The notes: a model not told the origin generated them from the sequence alone. A stretch of 64,000 nucleotides of DNA from Methanobrevibacter millerae (GCF_001477655.1 NZ_CP011266.1:2402001-2466000), one strand, 5' to 3'. Shown: positions 18,612 through 29,860, numbered from the stretch's first letter. Program-made: numbers and translations.

Positions 18612-21566
18612 TTAACTTGAAATAGTAATTTTATTTGAAATATTTAAAGTATTATAACTTGAAGTAATGATATATTGACCAGGCATTAAATTAATGTTTA
18701 AACGGGCAATACCTTCATCGTCACTGATACGTGTGTAAAGTACACCATTAATATTTAAATTAACGTTAGCATTAGCTAATGCATCACCAGTGCCATCCAA
18801 TACCTTAACTTCGAATTTAGATCCGTCACGATACTTCATAGATAAGTCTTTAGCTTCCAGGGTAGGCAATACATTAATGTAATTAGAAGCCTTTACCCCA
18901 TTATACTCTGCAGTTATAACATAATTTCCAGGAGCAAGGTTAATATTTAACTTAACATGACCTGAAGCATTGGAATAACGTGTATAAAATACTCCATTAA
19001 TATTGAATGTTGCACTTACATTAGCACCTACAGGATTACCTTCATTATCCAAAAGCCTGATGGAATACTGTGAATCATTTTTATAGTATTTAACCAAATC
19101 ATCATTTTCAGAGATTGGAGATAAAACTGTGATAACATTGGAATACATTTCATTAGTTTTAGGATTGGTTGCTGTGATTATGTAATCACCCGGATTTAAA
19201 TTAATATTCAAACGAGCAACACCTGAAGCATTTGTATTACGAGTATACATTACCCCGTTAATGTTGAAAGTCACTGCAGTATTATTAGGCAAAGTCTTAC
19301 CATTAGAATCCATGAATTTAGCATAGTACTGAGTTCCATTGCGGAACATCTTTTCAATATCAGATCCTTCGACAGTACTTTTAATTTTAACCGTAGAATA
19401 GGCTTTGGAAGAATTGAATTCTGTAGTTACATCATAATCTCCACCAGACAATCCCAATGCTATTGAAGTAACTCCTTTACTATCAGTGACTCTTGTATAC
19501 TCAACGTCATTAATATTTATTTTAACGGTAGCATTAGCTATCGGTGAAGCAGTATTATCTGTTAATGTAATAATGAAACGTTCAGAACCTTTATAATATT
19601 TTTCCACATCCGGTGCAGTGATTACAGGATAATGTTCATCAACCTGAAGTAAAATAACAGATTCGGAATAACTATAAATAGAATCTCCCGAATATTTTAA
19701 ATTAATCAAATAATAATCCGGAATTAATTTATCAACTATGACACTTGCAACACCATTTTTAACATCTGCAACATACTCTGTACCATTTAAATCAAAATAT
19801 ATTTTACCCTTTGCATCAGAAGGATAAATAGTTGCAGATAAATTAAAAGCATTGATTCCTATGATTGGTACGTTATGTGGAAACATCATAGTATCAATTT
19901 TATTAACATTAAAACTATATGAATCTCCTCCACCACAATCAGGATAATCGTTGAAAATCACATAACCTGAATAAACACCAACATTTAAATTAGGAATGGT
20001 TAAATTTGCACTATTATTAACAATCTTTGCGGAATATTTCTTATTATTCAATGTAATATTGAGAATTTTGCCATCAAATGTTTGATTAAGACCATATATG
20101 TCAAAAAACATGTTTAAAGTATCACCATAAACAATATCAGAAACATCTATATATACATCAACCAATTCCTGAATACAGAAATCATCACAAGTAGTTTGAT
20201 TGTCTATAGTAACTGAATCCTCCCCATAAACTGCAATAGTGTTACTTCCATCAACCGCATTATTATTTTTAAAAGTAGAATTCACAATATTTAATTTTTC
20301 ATCAACATACAATGCTCCACCACTAATTTTTGCGTTGTTATTTAATAATGTGGAATTAATAATCTCTCCATCTTCAATAAATATAGCACCACCTTTTTCA
20401 GCAATATTTTGAGTAAATGTAGAGTTTGCAATAAATGCATAAAATTCACTGTAAATAGCACCACCAATTTTATTTGCAGAATTATTTGAACAAATAGAAT
20501 TATAAAAATTTAATTCCCCTTCAACTAAAATTGCACCACCAGCATTAGCGGTATTATTTGAAAAAGAGGAATCGAATACATCCAAAACGATATAATCATC
20601 GATAAATATAGCACCACCAGCATCAGCATTATTACTTATGAATTCAGAATCATGTATTTCAGCATCTCCGCCTGCAAAATAAATGGAACCACCACTTTCA
20701 TTAGCAAAATTAGTATCGAATGAACATTCGGATACATTTAAACCACTGGCATCACTAAATATAGCACCACCATCAGTAGCTTGATTGTTAGTGAAATGAA
20801 TATTTTTTAATGTACCGAAAAGTCCATCCCAATAAATTGCACCTCCTTCATCAGCAGCATTGTTATTGAAAGTAGTATTTTCAATCAAACCTTCTTTTCC
20901 TACCCATATTATTGAACCACCAGTTTCAGCGGAATTATCTGCAAAATAACAGCCAGAGATATATCCATAATTAGCCTTCCAATATATCGTACTTCCAGAA
21001 TCCGCACTATTATTTAAAAAAGTGGAATCGTACAAATGACCTTCATTACCTAACCAGTCAATAACCTCACCGTCAAAAACATTATTGTTTTCAAAAATAC
21101 AGTTTTGAATTGTACCATTGTTTCCGCCCCATAGAATTACACTATGATAATTGTCCAAAGTCCAATTAACAAATTTAATATTTTTCAAAACAACATTATT
21201 TCCATAAGCAACAAATGCATTAGACATGTTAGATCCATTTCCATCAAAGAAATGTCCATGCCCATCTATAGTCACATTATCAAAAACATATATTCCATAA
21301 GTTTCATTAGTCTGTGAACAATAATAATCCTTGTTTAAATTAATTACATCTCCCGGTTTTGCATTTTCAATTATTTTTTCAAGTTCATCCAATGTATTTC
21401 CACCATTAAGAGAACTTTCTAATTTATCAGATTCATCAGCGACATTAACACTAATTTCATCATGATTTAAAGTGTTATTTTTATCATTATCCAAAGCTGA
21501 CACACATGTCATAGAGCATAATAATGATAGCGCTAAAAACACGATTAAAACATGTTTTATTTTCAT
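18612..21566 (-). CDS. adhesin-like protein with beta helix and four C-terminal Ig-like repeats
   Basis: 984-residue secreted protein. Signal peptide at residues 1-25 (VLIVFLALSLLCSM, cut after VSA). A beta helix runs from about residue 60 to 440, with turns such as GGAIYWDG, GGAIFSDA and GGAIFIDD. Two less regular Ig-like domains follow, then four repeats of about 80 residues (about 655-984), each with a core like NINGVxYTR ... GxxxLNINLxPGxYxIT. It ends directly after the last repeat, with no membrane anchor or wall-binding motif. It lies 45 bp upstream of the larger adhesin on the same strand and has its own promoter region. Role in host or microbe contact is inference. Confidence 0.85.
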   Translation of the reverse strand: MKIKHVLIVFLALSLLCSMTCVSALDNDKNNTLNHDEISVNVADESDKLESSLNGGNTLDELEKIIENAKPGDVINLNKDYYCSQTNETYGIYVFDNVTIDGHGHFFDGNGSNMSNAFVAYGNNVVLKNIKFVNWTLDNYHSVILWGGNNGTIQNCIFENNNVFDGEVIDWLGNEGHLYDSTFLNNSADSGSTIYWKANYGYISGCYFADNSAETGGSIIWVGKEGLIENTTFNNNAADEGGAIYWDGLFGTLKNIHFTNNQATDGGAIFSDASGLNVSECSFDTNFANESGGSIYFAGGDAEIHDSEFISNNADAGGAIFIDDYIVLDVFDSSFSNNTANAGGAILVEGELNFYNSICSNNSANKIGGAIYSEFYAFIANSTFTQNIAEKGGAIFIEDGEIINSTLLNNNAKISGGALYVDEKLNIVNSTFKNNNAVDGSNTIAVYGEDSVTIDNQTTCDDFCIQELVDVYIDVSDIVYGDTLNMFFDIYGLNQTFDGKILNITLNNKKYSAKIVNNSANLTIPNLNVGVYSGYVIFNDYPDCGGGDSYSFNVNKIDTMMFPHNVPIIGINAFNLSATIYPSDAKGKIYFDLNGTEYVADVKNGVASVIVDKLIPDYYLINLKYSGDSIYSYSESVILLQVDEHYPVITAPDVEKYYKGSERFIITLTDNTASPIANATVKININDVEYTRVTDSKGVTSIALGLSGGDYDVTTEFNSSKAYSTVKIKSTVEGSDIEKMFRNGTQYYAKFMDSNGKTLPNNTAVTFNINGVMYTRNTNASGVARLNINLNPGDYIITATNPKTNEMYSNVITVLSPISENDDLVKYYKNDSQYSIRLLDNEGNPVGANVSATFNINGVFYTRYSNASGHVKLNINLAPGNYVITAEYNGVKASNYINVLPTLEAKDLSMKYRDGSKFEVKVLDGTGDALANANVNLNINGVLYTRISDDEGIARLNINLMPGQYIITSSYNTLNISNKITISS

Positions 21567-21724
21567 TAATTGACCTCCAATATTTTAAAATTTTATACAT
21601 ATAAAAATATATAACAATAATTATAAATGTTTTACCAAAACTCAGTTTATTTATTATAATTGTTCAAAAAGATACATATGACATTTTAATATATAACAAA
21701 TATCTAATTTTAAAAAAAATGAGA

Positions 21725-23086
21725 TTAATTAGTTGATTTTATACCAACTAATGAAGCAAAAACTGATGCAATGCATAGAACCACACAAATCAGGCATGTT
21801 ATTTGACAACTGCTTATCAGTAATGGATAATACTGTTCAATAATAGGAACATTTCCCATTACAAAAGCAAATACCAATGTCAATATTCCCATACTCATTG
21901 CCTGGCCAACAGTACGCATCGTTGCAACAGCAGCTGAAGCAACGGATGTATCTTTAGGAGGAACCGAACCCATTATCACATTCGTATTTGGTGGTGAAAA
22001 AAGTCCAAATCCAATACCATAAATTATCATAGATAATATTAAAAACTCAAGAGGAGATTGACCGTTTAAAGATGAGAATAAAAATAATGAAATCGTTCCC
22101 AATGCCATTCCAATAGCTGCCAGAATTTGTGGAACATACTTATCAGATAATCTTCCGGCTATTGGCGCAAGCACCACCTGACATAGCGGTGCAACAAGCA
22201 GTATTAAACCTGCAGTCTGTGAATCAAATCCCTTAATATACTGCAAATGATAATTTAGTATTGTCGTTACTGCATATGTTGCCAAGTAGGCACACAGTGA
22301 TGCGAAATTGGCGGATAAAAACTTGTGATTTTTGAAAAAATTAATGTTAAATACCGGATATGACTGTCTTAGCTCAATTAATCCAAATATTATTAAGATC
22401 AGGATTCCTAAAATAGTCAATACAATTCCCAATTGAGTATTCAGTATAGTGAACCCATACATGAAAAGAACCATACCTATTCCATATGTTAATGAACCTT
22501 TAATATCCAGTGGAATGCCTTTAAATGAAATCCATTCCTCATCAATTTTGGTTAAAAGTAAAGCCAATATTACAAATAAGAATGGTACTCCAAACAATAC
22601 TACAGATCTCCATCCAAGATTGTAATTTAATATTCCACCAAGAACAGGAGATAATGACAGCCCAACATAAACACCAGTGATGTTAATGCCTAATGCCTTA
22701 CCTCTTTCTTCAGGAGGAAATGCAGATACAATCATTGCCATTGAAGTAACATTAATAAAAGCAAGTGAAATTCCTAAAATAAACCTACAAGCAAGGAATT
22801 GTTCCTGTGTTGTTACAAGCACATTAACAATTGAAATTATAATAAATAAAATAATACTCATATTTGTGACTTTTTTAAGGCCAAATTTAGCAGAAATTTG
22901 GCCTGCTGGAACCGACAGAACTGCCACAACCAATAAAAATATAATAGTAACCCAATTTTGAATAATATTGCTCATTCCATACTCACTGGCAATACTTGGA
23001 ATTACAATAGTCACTGCATTGACTGCAAAAACTGTGAAAAATGACAATACTGTACAAATCAATAAAAGAAGATTTTTTGACTCCAT
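21725..23086 (-). CDS. MFS multidrug-type exporter (DHA2-like)
   Basis: 453-residue membrane protein of the major facilitator superfamily, drug:H+ antiporter type. It starts with a hydrophobic helix (LLLLICTVLSFFTVFAVNAV) and VTIVIPSIASEYGMS, followed by the motif-A-like SAKFGLKKVTNMS and the GRLSDKY loop in the second half. The motif-C-like segment GVYVGLSLSPVLGG in helix 5 marks exporters. Length and hydrophobic segments suggest 12-14 helices. Substrate is unknown. It lies between the adhesins and the ogg gene and appears to be transcribed alone. Confidence 0.85.
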   Translation of the reverse strand: MESKNLLLLICTVLSFFTVFAVNAVTIVIPSIASEYGMSNIIQNWVTIIFLLVVAVLSVPAGQISAKFGLKKVTNMSIILFIIISIVNVLVTTQEQFLACRFILGISLAFINVTSMAMIVSAFPPEERGKALGINITGVYVGLSLSPVLGGILNYNLGWRSVVLFGVPFLFVILALLLTKIDEEWISFKGIPLDIKGSLTYGIGMVLFMYGFTILNTQLGIVLTILGILILIIFGLIELRQSYPVFNINFFKNHKFLSANFASLCAYLATYAVTTILNYHLQYIKGFDSQTAGLILLVAPLCQVVLAPIAGRLSDKYVPQILAAIGMALGTISLFLFSSLNGQSPLEFLILSMIIYGIGFGLFSPPNTNVIMGSVPPKDTSVASAAVATMRTVGQAMSMGILTLVFAFVMGNVPIIEQYYPLLISSCQITCLICVVLCIASVFASLVGIKSTN

Positions 23087-23158
23087 TATTATATAAAAAA
23101 GAAATGATTATATATAAATATTTCTATATCTATTTAAAGATTAAATGATTATTATGCT

Positions 23159-24064
23159 TTATTTTTTAAGTTTATCCATTAATCCACTCATTCTGGCATA
23201 ATGGAACATGTACAATTGGACATATCCAGCATAGTCTCCGAATTCATCCATTCCAAATTCACGTACTTTTTCTACTTTAATGTCCTTTCCATCAAAATAC
23301 AAATAAGATACAATTCTTTTAATCCATACATCACTTGGAAAAGCCTGCCTAAATCCAAATCCATAAAGTAAAATACAATCTGCAACTTTTGGACCTACAC
23401 CAGGAACTTCCAAAATTGTTTCAAATGCTTCATCATAGGACATCTTATAAATATCTGAAAGGTCTATTTCAAGTGTAAAAATATCACTAGCCTTTCTCAT
23501 ATATGGTGCCCTATAACCGACACCACAAGATTTTAAATTATTATTTTTAATATTTCCTTCATTTAAAAGCTCTTCATCATCATCCAAATATAATTCCTTA
23601 AAATTACTTGGATTTGGAAAAGAATAATAATCATTGAAATTTCGACCCCATTTTAATTTCATATCGTCAATAGACTTTGTCCAACGTTTGATTGAATTGT
23701 TGGCCGAACAGATTGATGAAATTATACATTCAAAAGGATCTTTAGCCTGAAACAATCTTAATCCATTGCAGAATTTAGACATGTCTTTAAGCTCATCATA
23801 GCTATCGAGATATTTATAAAACTTATCCAAATCAAAGTCCAAATCATAAATTTTTTTAACATTTTCAATAGCTGTCTTTTCAGATACATTTCCAGTGTAA
23901 GTAAAATCCACGTATTCATCAGTTTGTTTTACATTAAAAATAGAAGGCTCACCATCAATACAGACTAAATCACTATAAGAATCATCAATGTATTTCCATG
24001 GAGGCTGTGAAGTCTGACCGGAAACCTGAGTCAGTTCCAAATCAATAGGGGCTTTTATAATCAT
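23159..24064 (-). CDS. ogg: 8-oxoguanine DNA glycosylase, Ogg1 type
   Basis: DNA repair glycosylase/AP lyase that removes 8-oxoguanine. The 301-residue protein has the Ogg1 N-terminal domain and the helix-hairpin-helix plus catalytic region [16 protein letters not shown], whose lysine (about residue 226) corresponds to the Schiff-base lysine of human OGG1 (PGVGTKVADC). The aspartate in FPSDVWIKR (about 245) matches the second catalytic residue. The ATG overlaps the hisF stop by 4 nt (ATGA), so it is translationally coupled to hisF, with no evident metabolic link. Confidence 0.9.
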   Translation of the reverse strand: MIIKAPIDLELTQVSGQTSQPPWKYIDDSYSDLVCIDGEPSIFNVKQTDEYVDFTYTGNVSEKTAIENVKKIYDLDFDLDKFYKYLDSYDELKDMSKFCNGLRLFQAKDPFECIISSICSANNSIKRWTKSIDDMKLKWGRNFNDYYSFPNPSNFKELYLDDDEELLNEGNIKNNNLKSCGVGYRAPYMRKASDIFTLEIDLSDIYKMSYDEAFETILEVPGVGPKVADCILLYGFGFRQAFPSDVWIKRIVSYLYFDGKDIKVEKVREFGMDEFGDYAGYVQLYMFHYARMSGLMDKLKK

Positions 24065-24885
24065 AATCTAACAGCCACATTATTTTCTTTCAAGTATTCT
24101 TTTACCTCACCAATTGAATATTGATTGAAGTGAAAAATACTTGCTGCAAGAGCTGCACTTACATCTGTCTTTTCGAAAACATCTAAAATATCTTTAGGCT
24201 CACCAACACCACCACTGGCAATGACAGGAATATCAACTGCATCATTGATTGCCTTATTTAATTCAATGTCATATCCGGCCTGAGTTCCATCCCCATCCAT
24301 ACTGGTTAAAAGGATTTCACCTGCACCGCGATCCTGACACTCACATGCCCAAGCTATTGCATCCATTCCAGTGAATTCACGTCCGCCATAGATGCTGCAG
24401 TCAAACCAGCAATATCCTTTATCGGTTTCAATAACTATTTTATCCTTTGCGTCATCAGGATGTGAAACATATCTTCTTTTTGCATCGATTCCAATGACAA
24501 CAGCCTGGGAACCGACAACCTTAGAAGCTTCAGTCAGTAAACTAGGATTTTTAATAGCTGCCGTATTAGTTGAGCATTTATCAGCTCCAGCCTTTAACAT
24601 CTTAATATAATCGTCAACTTTTCTTATTCCCCCACCTACACAGATTGGCATGAACACATTTTCAGTTAATCTGTCAATTACATCTGCCATGGTAGCACGT
24701 CTTTCATGTGAAGCTGTAATATCCAAAACAACAACTTCATCAGCACCTTCCTCATAATAACGAGTTGCAAGTTCAACAGGATTACCTGCATATTTTATTT
24801 CTTTAAATTCAACACCTTTTACAACACGTCCTTCAGGAACCTGTAAATCACAATCTAAACAAGGAATAATTCTTTTAGTTAACAT
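24061..24885 (-). CDS. hisF: imidazole glycerol phosphate synthase subunit HisF
   Basis: Cyclase subunit that turns PRFAR plus HisH-derived ammonia into imidazole glycerol phosphate and AICAR, linking histidine and purine synthesis. The 274-residue TIM barrel shows the catalytic aspartates in [10 protein letters not shown] (near residue 11) and [13 protein letters not shown] (second half), plus the phosphate loops VGGGIRK and [10 protein letters not shown]. Compared with bacterial HisF it has a short insertion in the middle ([14 protein letters not shown]). No other his genes are in the window. Confidence 0.96.
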   Translation of the reverse strand: MLTKRIIPCLDCDLQVPEGRVVKGVEFKEIKYAGNPVELATRYYEEGADEVVVLDITASHERRATMADVIDRLTENVFMPICVGGGIRKVDDYIKMLKAGADKCSTNTAAIKNPSLLTEASKVVGSQAVVIGIDAKRRYVSHPDDAKDKIVIETDKGYCWFDCSIYGGREFTGMDAIAWACECQDRGAGEILLTSMDGDGTQAGYDIELNKAINDAVDIPVIASGGVGEPKDILDVFEKTDVSAALAASIFHFNQYSIGEVKEYLKENNVAVRL

Positions 24886-24910
24886 AATATCAAATATAAA
24901 AAAAGTAGTA

Positions 24911-24929
24911 ATTGTTTTAAAAAAACAAT
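24911..24929 (-). terminator. hairpin after the Sec61-beta gene
   Basis: ATTGTTTT (24911-24918) and AAAACAAT (24922-24929) form an 8-bp A/T stem just beyond the stop codon. A run of seven T follows on the minus strand about 9 nt later. Confidence 0.4.
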
Positions 24930-24933
24930 AATA

Positions 24934-25095
24934 TTAAGCTGAATATCTTAAAACAAAACAAAATATAGCTAAAATAACAGTTAAAACTACAACATGTTCA
25001 GGAGAAAGTTTTGGACCAACACTTTCTTCATCAAAGTACCTTACCAAACCTGCACCGGTTTGAGGCATGCTAATCTTATTATCTTTTTTTGCCAT
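24934..25095 (-). CDS. secG: preprotein translocase subunit Sec61-beta (archaeal SecG)
   Basis: A short gene of 53 codons plus stop. The product begins MAKKDNKISMPQTGAGLVRY and continues with FDEESVGPKLSPEHVVVLTV, then a single hydrophobic helix (ILAIFCFVL) at the C terminus. The pattern MPxTGAGLVRYFDEE...GPKLxPxxVV is diagnostic of archaeal Sec61-beta, the small tail-anchored part of the SecYE-beta protein-conducting channel. An AAGGAG ribosome binding site lies 7 nt before the ATG. Neighbours moaC and hisF are on the same strand, with gaps of 94 and 48 nt. Confidence 0.93.
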   Translation of the reverse strand: MAKKDNKISMPQTGAGLVRYFDEESVGPKLSPEHVVVLTVILAIFCFVLRYSA

Positions 25096-25189
25096 AATAT
25101 CTCCTTTTTAATTAATTTATAAAAATAACTGATATTAACTATTTTTTTCATAGTATATAATATTTGTCAATTATAAAAATTTGAAAAAA

Positions 25190-25657
25190 TTAGATTTTTT
25201 CTTTTTTAAGAACCTTGATTTCACTTATTTTTGTATCAGGATACTGGCCATCCTCATCCTTTTCAACAGCCTTAACCATGTCCCATATTGTTAATAAAGA
25301 TACACTAACACCAGTGATAGCTTCCATTTCCACACCGGTTTTTCCTAAAGTATTAACAGCACAGGTACATGTAATAAATGTAGGATTAACATCAAAATCA
25401 ATTTCAATTCCAGTTAGGCTTAACGGATGGCATAACGGGATTATTGATGAAGTGTTTTTAACTGCCTGTATTCCTGCAATCTGAGCAGTTGTCAAAACAT
25501 TACCTTTCTTTATTTCTTCAGCCTGAATCATTTTGATTGTACTTTCATCAAGAAATATTTTTCCAGAAGCAATAGCCCTTCTTTTTTGATCTGGCTTTGC
25601 ACCTACTTCAACCATGTGTACTCCACTGTCTGTTAAATGTGTAAATTCCTCACCCAT
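25190..25657 (-). CDS. moaC: cyclic pyranopterin monophosphate synthase MoaC
   Basis: Second step of molybdenum/tungsten cofactor synthesis, after MoaA; the product feeds enzymes such as formylmethanofuran dehydrogenase. The 155-residue protein has [15 protein letters not shown] at the start, the histidine motif [14 protein letters not shown], and the conserved [28 protein letters not shown] near the end with the catalytic lysine. The start at 25657 lies 9 nt after the pus10 stop, suggesting one transcript with srp54-pus10-moaC. moeA of the same pathway lies at 41.1 kb. Confidence 0.95.
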   Translation of the reverse strand: MGEEFTHLTDSGVHMVEVGAKPDQKRRAIASGKIFLDESTIKMIQAEEIKKGNVLTTAQIAGIQAVKNTSSIIPLCHPLSLTGIEIDFDVNPTFITCTCAVNTLGKTGVEMEAITGVSVSLLTIWDMVKAVEKDEDGQYPDTKISEIKVLKKEKI

Positions 25658-25666
25658 ATTATCGCC

Positions 25667-26860
25667 TTATTTTTCACTTACTTCAATTACATCCAATTGC
25701 TTGCAAAATGCCTTAATGCCTAACTTGTCTGCTACATTAGGCTGTGATCTTCCTTCATCACCTGAAATTAATTCTTTAATGTACAATCCACCCTCAGTCT
25801 TAATTGTCATTTCAAAATGAGTATCATCAATTACTTCACATGACAAATCCAAAACATGCTTGATACGTACCTTATCTGCACGTCTGTGGGAAACCCTTAT
25901 TGGAGTTTGCTGATGAATTTCATCCAATTGGGACAAAATAGCCAAATCTCCTTTATTATACGGAGATTCACACTCAACCAATGCCTTATAAACTTTATAT
26001 GCATCAGGAGATGATACCTTAATTTCAGCTTTTCTATTCCTATGAGTAAATTTTAGATTATGATATTGAGTTTTACCCTCGTTAATTTCATTAATTTCAG
26101 CTTCGAGTTTAGGCAAATCTATTTTTCTTATTTTAGGCTCTTTTATTTCAAGAACAAAGGGTCTTCCCGAACCCAGCATCAACACATCAATATCTTCTCT
26201 TCCTGCACCATGGAATTTGGCTTCATATCCATTAGTAGCCTTTAAAATATGCTCGGAAATTAACTCTTCTACTGAACATGGATATTGCTTACCTGTAAAA
26301 TTACATTCCTCACAGCCCCTACCTTTGCATTTTCCGCAAGGCCATTTTGTTTGAGGAATTCCACGAATCAACTTATTGTATTTGCCTTCGATGAAAAGAG
26401 GGTTTATTTGAATACGAACCTTAGGTTCCTTGATTAAGTTAACATTTACAATAATGTCCTGCTTTTCAAAATTAACTTCTTTTTTAAGTTCCTGTTCTAG
26501 CCTTTTACCAATTATTCTGTTGATTTCCTTTTTGATTGGCTCAACATCCAAATTCATCTCTTCTATGAACTTTTCATCACGTTTTTTAAGTTCCTTATCT
26601 ATGCGTGATCCGACAATGAATGAATCAAATTGAACTTTTAGGAAATCCATCTTATCATAAATCTTATCAAACAATTCATCATCGATTTTATTGAAAATAT
26701 TAGCACAGATAATGCATTCATCCTCATTTAATTCCAAATCCAATGATTCTGCTCTTGAAACATTATCTTCACCATCAATTGTCTTTGAAAGCATACGTCC
26801 AAGGCAATGCTTACATATCTTGGCATCTGTTTTTTCTAAAATTTCTTCAACTAGCTGCAT
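25667..26860 (-). CDS. pus10: tRNA pseudouridine synthase Pus10
   Basis: Makes pseudouridine 54 (and in archaea 55) in the T-loop of tRNA. The 397-residue protein begins with a cysteine-rich segment (CKHCLGRM ... CIICANI), followed by a THUMP-type domain with CGKCKGRGCEECNFTGKQYPC (about residues 175-195). The catalytic domain has FHGAGREDIDVLMLGSGRPF, whose second aspartate is the expected catalytic residue. The C terminus GGLYIKELISGDEGRSQP is also typical. It starts 7 nt after the srp54 stop, so coupling is likely. Confidence 0.95.
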   Translation of the reverse strand: MQLVEEILEKTDAKICKHCLGRMLSKTIDGEDNVSRAESLDLELNEDECIICANIFNKIDDELFDKIYDKMDFLKVQFDSFIVGSRIDKELKKRDEKFIEEMNLDVEPIKKEINRIIGKRLEQELKKEVNFEKQDIIVNVNLIKEPKVRIQINPLFIEGKYNKLIRGIPQTKWPCGKCKGRGCEECNFTGKQYPCSVEELISEHILKATNGYEAKFHGAGREDIDVLMLGSGRPFVLEIKEPKIRKIDLPKLEAEINEINEGKTQYHNLKFTHRNRKAEIKVSSPDAYKVYKALVECESPYNKGDLAILSQLDEIHQQTPIRVSHRRADKVRIKHVLDLSCEVIDDTHFEMTIKTEGGLYIKELISGDEGRSQPNVADKLGIKAFCKQLDVIEVSEK

Positions 26861-26867
26861 ATTAATC

Positions 26868-28208
26868 TTATTTCATGAATTGACCCATCATACGGTTCAT
26901 TGCACCGCCACCTAAACGACCACCACGTTTTCCAATTCCTTTCATGGTCTTTTTAGTGTTATTGTAATATTTCAATAGGTCTTTAACTTCAGATTCTTCA
27001 ACACCTGCTCCACGAGCAATTCTTTGAACTCTGGACTGTTTGATGATTTTAGGATTTTCCATTTCTTCCTGGGTCATTGATGACATCATGATTTTGTATA
27101 ATTCTATTTTATCTTCAGTCATCTTTGATGCTTCCTTAGAAATCTTATTGCCCATACCCGGAATCATGTTCAATACCTGTTGCATGGGACCCATCTTATT
27201 CATCATTTCAAACTGGTTTTTCATATCAACAAGAGTGAATTTACCTTTCAGCATGTTGTTCATGGTTTTTTCTGCAATGTCCTCATCGATATTTTCTTCA
27301 GCCTTTTCAATTAGACTTTTGATATCTCCCATTCCAAGCAGTCTGGAGATAAACCTTTCTGGGTCAAATAATTCAAAGTCATCAATTCTCTCACCGGTAC
27401 CTATGAATTTAATTGGAGCTCCGGTTTCAGCGACAGCAGACATTGCACCCCCACCTTTTGCCGAACCGTCCAATTTTGTAATGATTATTGATCCTATGTC
27501 AGTTGCTTGTGAAAATGCTCTTGCTTGTTCACCAGCTTGCTGACCAATAGTACCATCAATAACAAGGATAGCTTCAGTAGGGTTGATTATATCATCCAAT
27601 TGATCCATTTCTGCAATCAAATCAGATTCCTCTTTGTGTCTACCTGCAGTATCGAAAATAATGACTTTACGATTTTTAAATTCTTTTAAACCTTTTTCAG
27701 CCAAATCAAGAGCATCCTTATTATTAGGATCACCGTAAAGCGGTACATCCATCTCTTCTGTTAACTGCCTTAATTGTTCATAAGCAGCAGGTCTCCATGT
27801 GTCCGTACATACGACAGCAGGATTGAAACCCTTTTTCTGCAAATATCTACATAATTTACCGATAGTGGTTGTTTTACCACTACCCTGAAGTCCCAAGAAT
27901 AATATTTTATAAGGTCTTTCGTTAATATCCAAACCGGCAGCTTCACTGCCCAAAAGATTTACCATTTCTTCATAGATGATTGTTATAACATGTTCTCTTG
28001 GAGTGATTCCTTTTGGAGGTTCTTCCTCAAGAGCCCTTTCTTCAATTTTTTTAGATAAATCTAATACTAAAGCGATATTAACATCAGATTGAATTAATGC
28101 ACGTTGAATATCTTTAACAACTTCTTTTATTGTTTTTTTATCAATAACGGACATTCCCACTAATTTTTTCATTGTATTAGTGAGATTTTCACCTAAATTT
28201 CCAAGCAT
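26868..28208 (-). CDS. srp54: signal recognition particle 54 kDa GTPase
   Basis: SRP54 (Ffh) binds signal peptides on ribosomes and, with SRP RNA and FtsY, directs them to the membrane. The 446-residue protein has an N-terminal helical bundle, a G domain with [14 protein letters not shown] (about residue 105), DTAGRH and [11 protein letters not shown], and a methionine-rich M domain (about 300-446) with PGMG and [16 protein letters not shown] lies before the ATG at 28208. It diverges from hpt. Its downstream partners pus10, moaC and secG follow closely on the same strand. Confidence 0.97.
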   Translation of the reverse strand: MLGNLGENLTNTMKKLVGMSVIDKKTIKEVVKDIQRALIQSDVNIALVLDLSKKIEERALEEEPPKGITPREHVITIIYEEMVNLLGSEAAGLDINERPYKILFLGLQGSGKTTTIGKLCRYLQKKGFNPAVVCTDTWRPAAYEQLRQLTEEMDVPLYGDPNNKDALDLAEKGLKEFKNRKVIIFDTAGRHKEESDLIAEMDQLDDIINPTEAILVIDGTIGQQAGEQARAFSQATDIGSIIITKLDGSAKGGGAMSAVAETGAPIKFIGTGERIDDFELFDPERFISRLLGMGDIKSLIEKAEENIDEDIAEKTMNNMLKGKFTLVDMKNQFEMMNKMGPMQQVLNMIPGMGNKISKEASKMTEDKIELYKIMMSSMTQEEMENPKIIKQSRVQRIARGAGVEESEVKDLLKYYNNTKKTMKGIGKRGGRLGGGAMNRMMGQFMK

Positions 28209-28290
28209 ATTATCACTTTTAAATAAATTTATTAATTATATTAAGATATATTTATATTTATATTAAGTTTTAAAATTTTTGTGTGAGACT

Positions 28291-28860
28291 ATGTTAGAAG
28301 AAGTAAAAAAATCATTGGAGTCTTCCCCTATTGTAAAAAAAGGAGATTATAACTATTTTGTTAATCCCATAAGTGACGGTGTTCCAGCAATGGACCCGAA
28401 AATGTTAAGAGAATTATCTTTAGTAGTTCACAAACATGCGGACTTGGATATTGATAAAATTGTTGCTGTTGAAGCAATGGGAATACATTTGGCAACTGCA
28501 CTGTCCCTTGCAACAGATATTCCATTTGTTGTAATCCGTAAAAGGCAATACGGTCTTGAAGGAGAAAAGCAGGTATATCAAAAAACAGGATACGGTTCAT
28601 CAAACCTTTATATCAATGACTTGCATCCTGGCGAAAAAATTCTGCTTATCGATGATGTAGTAAGTACCGGCGGAACATTGATTGCCCTTATCAAAACTTT
28701 AGAGGACTTAGGTTTGGAAATTAAATCAACAGTAGCCGTTATCGAAAAAGGAGAAGGAAAGGAAATTGTTGAAAAGGAAACCGGTGTGGAAGTGCTTTCC
28801 ATAATAAAACTTGATGTCATTGATGGAAAAGTAGTTATCGAAAAAACAATTGAAGATTAA
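28291..28860 (+). CDS. hpt: hypoxanthine/guanine phosphoribosyltransferase, archaeal Hpt type
   Basis: Purine salvage enzyme that attaches hypoxanthine or guanine to PRPP. The 189-residue protein has the 13-residue PRPP signature [13 protein letters not shown] (about residues 114-126) and matches the archaeal Hpt family in length and in the N-terminal LEESLxxSPxxxKGxYxYFVxPxxDGVP pattern. The frame allows a TTG at 28279, but the ATG at 28291 has a GTGAG ribosome binding site just ahead. It is followed within 1 nt by dph2. Confidence 0.92.
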   Translation: MLEEVKKSLESSPIVKKGDYNYFVNPISDGVPAMDPKMLRELSLVVHKHADLDIDKIVAVEAMGIHLATALSLATDIPFVVIRKRQYGLEGEKQVYQKTGYGSSNLYINDLHPGEKILLIDDVVSTGGTLIALIKTLEDLGLEIKSTVAVIEKGEGKEIVEKETGVEVLSIIKLDVIDGKVVIEKTIED

Positions 28861-28861
28861 A

Positions 28862-29860
28862 ATGTCACTATACAATATGGATTTAGATAAGGTAATCCGT
28901 AAAATCAATTCCAAAAATGTTAGAAATGTAGGCCTTCAGTTTCCGGAAGGCCTTAAAATGCAGGCTGTCAGTATTGCACGTGAAATCGAAGAGGAATGTG
29001 ATGTTAATGTAATCATATCCGGTGATCCCTGCTTTGGAGCATGTGATGTAAGCGACTATAAGATGAAGGATTCAGTTGATTTGATAGTTCATTTTGGCCA
29101 TACCCCACTGCCCATCAGATATGAAGTGCCGACAGTGTTTATAGAGGCATTTTCCAATATTGATGTTAAAAAAGATTTAAAGAAATGCCTTGAAAGCCTA
29201 AAGGACTATTCAAGAATAGCTTTGGTTACAACAACACAACACCTGCATTTATTAAATGAAATGAAAGACTTTCTAGAGGACAACGGCAAGGAAGTTGTTC
29301 TTGGATCTTCTAAAAGCACAAGAAAAGGGCAGGTACTGGGATGCAATTTTTCATCAATAAAAAATTTGGATGCTGATGTTTTCTTATTCATCGGAAGCGG
29401 AAACTTCCACCCTCTTGGAATATATTTATTTACAAAATCTCCCGTCTATGCCCTTGACCCGTACAACAATGAATTAAGGGAAATGACTGATTATGCCGAT
29501 AGAATTTTAAGAATACGCTTTGCAAGAATTACAAAGGCACGTGAAGCCAAAAAATGGGGAATAATTGTATCCTCAAAAGAAGGCCAATACAGGCTTGAAC
29601 TTGCAAAGCAAATCAAGAAGCTCCTGAAAGATAGTGGAATGGAGGGATTTGTAATAATGGTAGATAATGTAAATCCTGATGTGCTATTACCATATTTCGA
29701 TTTGGATGCATTTGTAGTTACTGCATGTCCAAGAATAGCTATTGACGATTCTCAAATGTATAAAAAACCATTAATTACTCCACAGGAACTTGAAATAGTG
29801 CTGAACAAAAGAGAATGGGAAAACTATCAATTGGATGAAATACTTTTTAGAAGACGATGA
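28862..29860 (+). CDS. dph2: diphthamide synthase, 3-amino-3-carboxypropyl transferase Dph2
   Basis: A [4Fe-4S] radical enzyme that transfers the aminocarboxypropyl group of SAM to a histidine of elongation factor 2, the first step of diphthamide synthesis. The 332-residue protein shows three separated cysteines, one per domain: [19 protein letters not shown] and [10 protein letters not shown]. These match the ligands of the Pyrococcus enzyme. The frame extends to a TTG at 28850, inside hpt; the ATG at 28862, directly after the hpt stop, is preferred. Confidence 0.95.
   Translation: MSLYNMDLDKVIRKINSKNVRNVGLQFPEGLKMQAVSIAREIEEECDVNVIISGDPCFGACDVSDYKMKDSVDLIVHFGHTPLPIRYEVPTVFIEAFSNIDVKKDLKKCLESLKDYSRIALVTTTQHLHLLNEMKDFLEDNGKEVVLGSSKSTRKGQVLGCNFSSIKNLDADVFLFIGSGNFHPLGIYLFTKSPVYALDPYNNELREMTDYADRILRIRFARITKAREAKKWGIIVSSKEGQYRLELAKQIKKLLKDSGMEGFVIMVDNVNPDVLLPYFDLDAFVVTACPRIAIDDSQMYKKPLITPQELEIVLNKREWENYQLDEILFRRR

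Noticed and set aside
13290-21566. Beta-helix adhesins as pectate-lyase-type enzymes
   Set aside because: The repeats are of the GGAI polymorphic-outer-membrane/adhesin type, and no catalytic lyase motif is recognisable.
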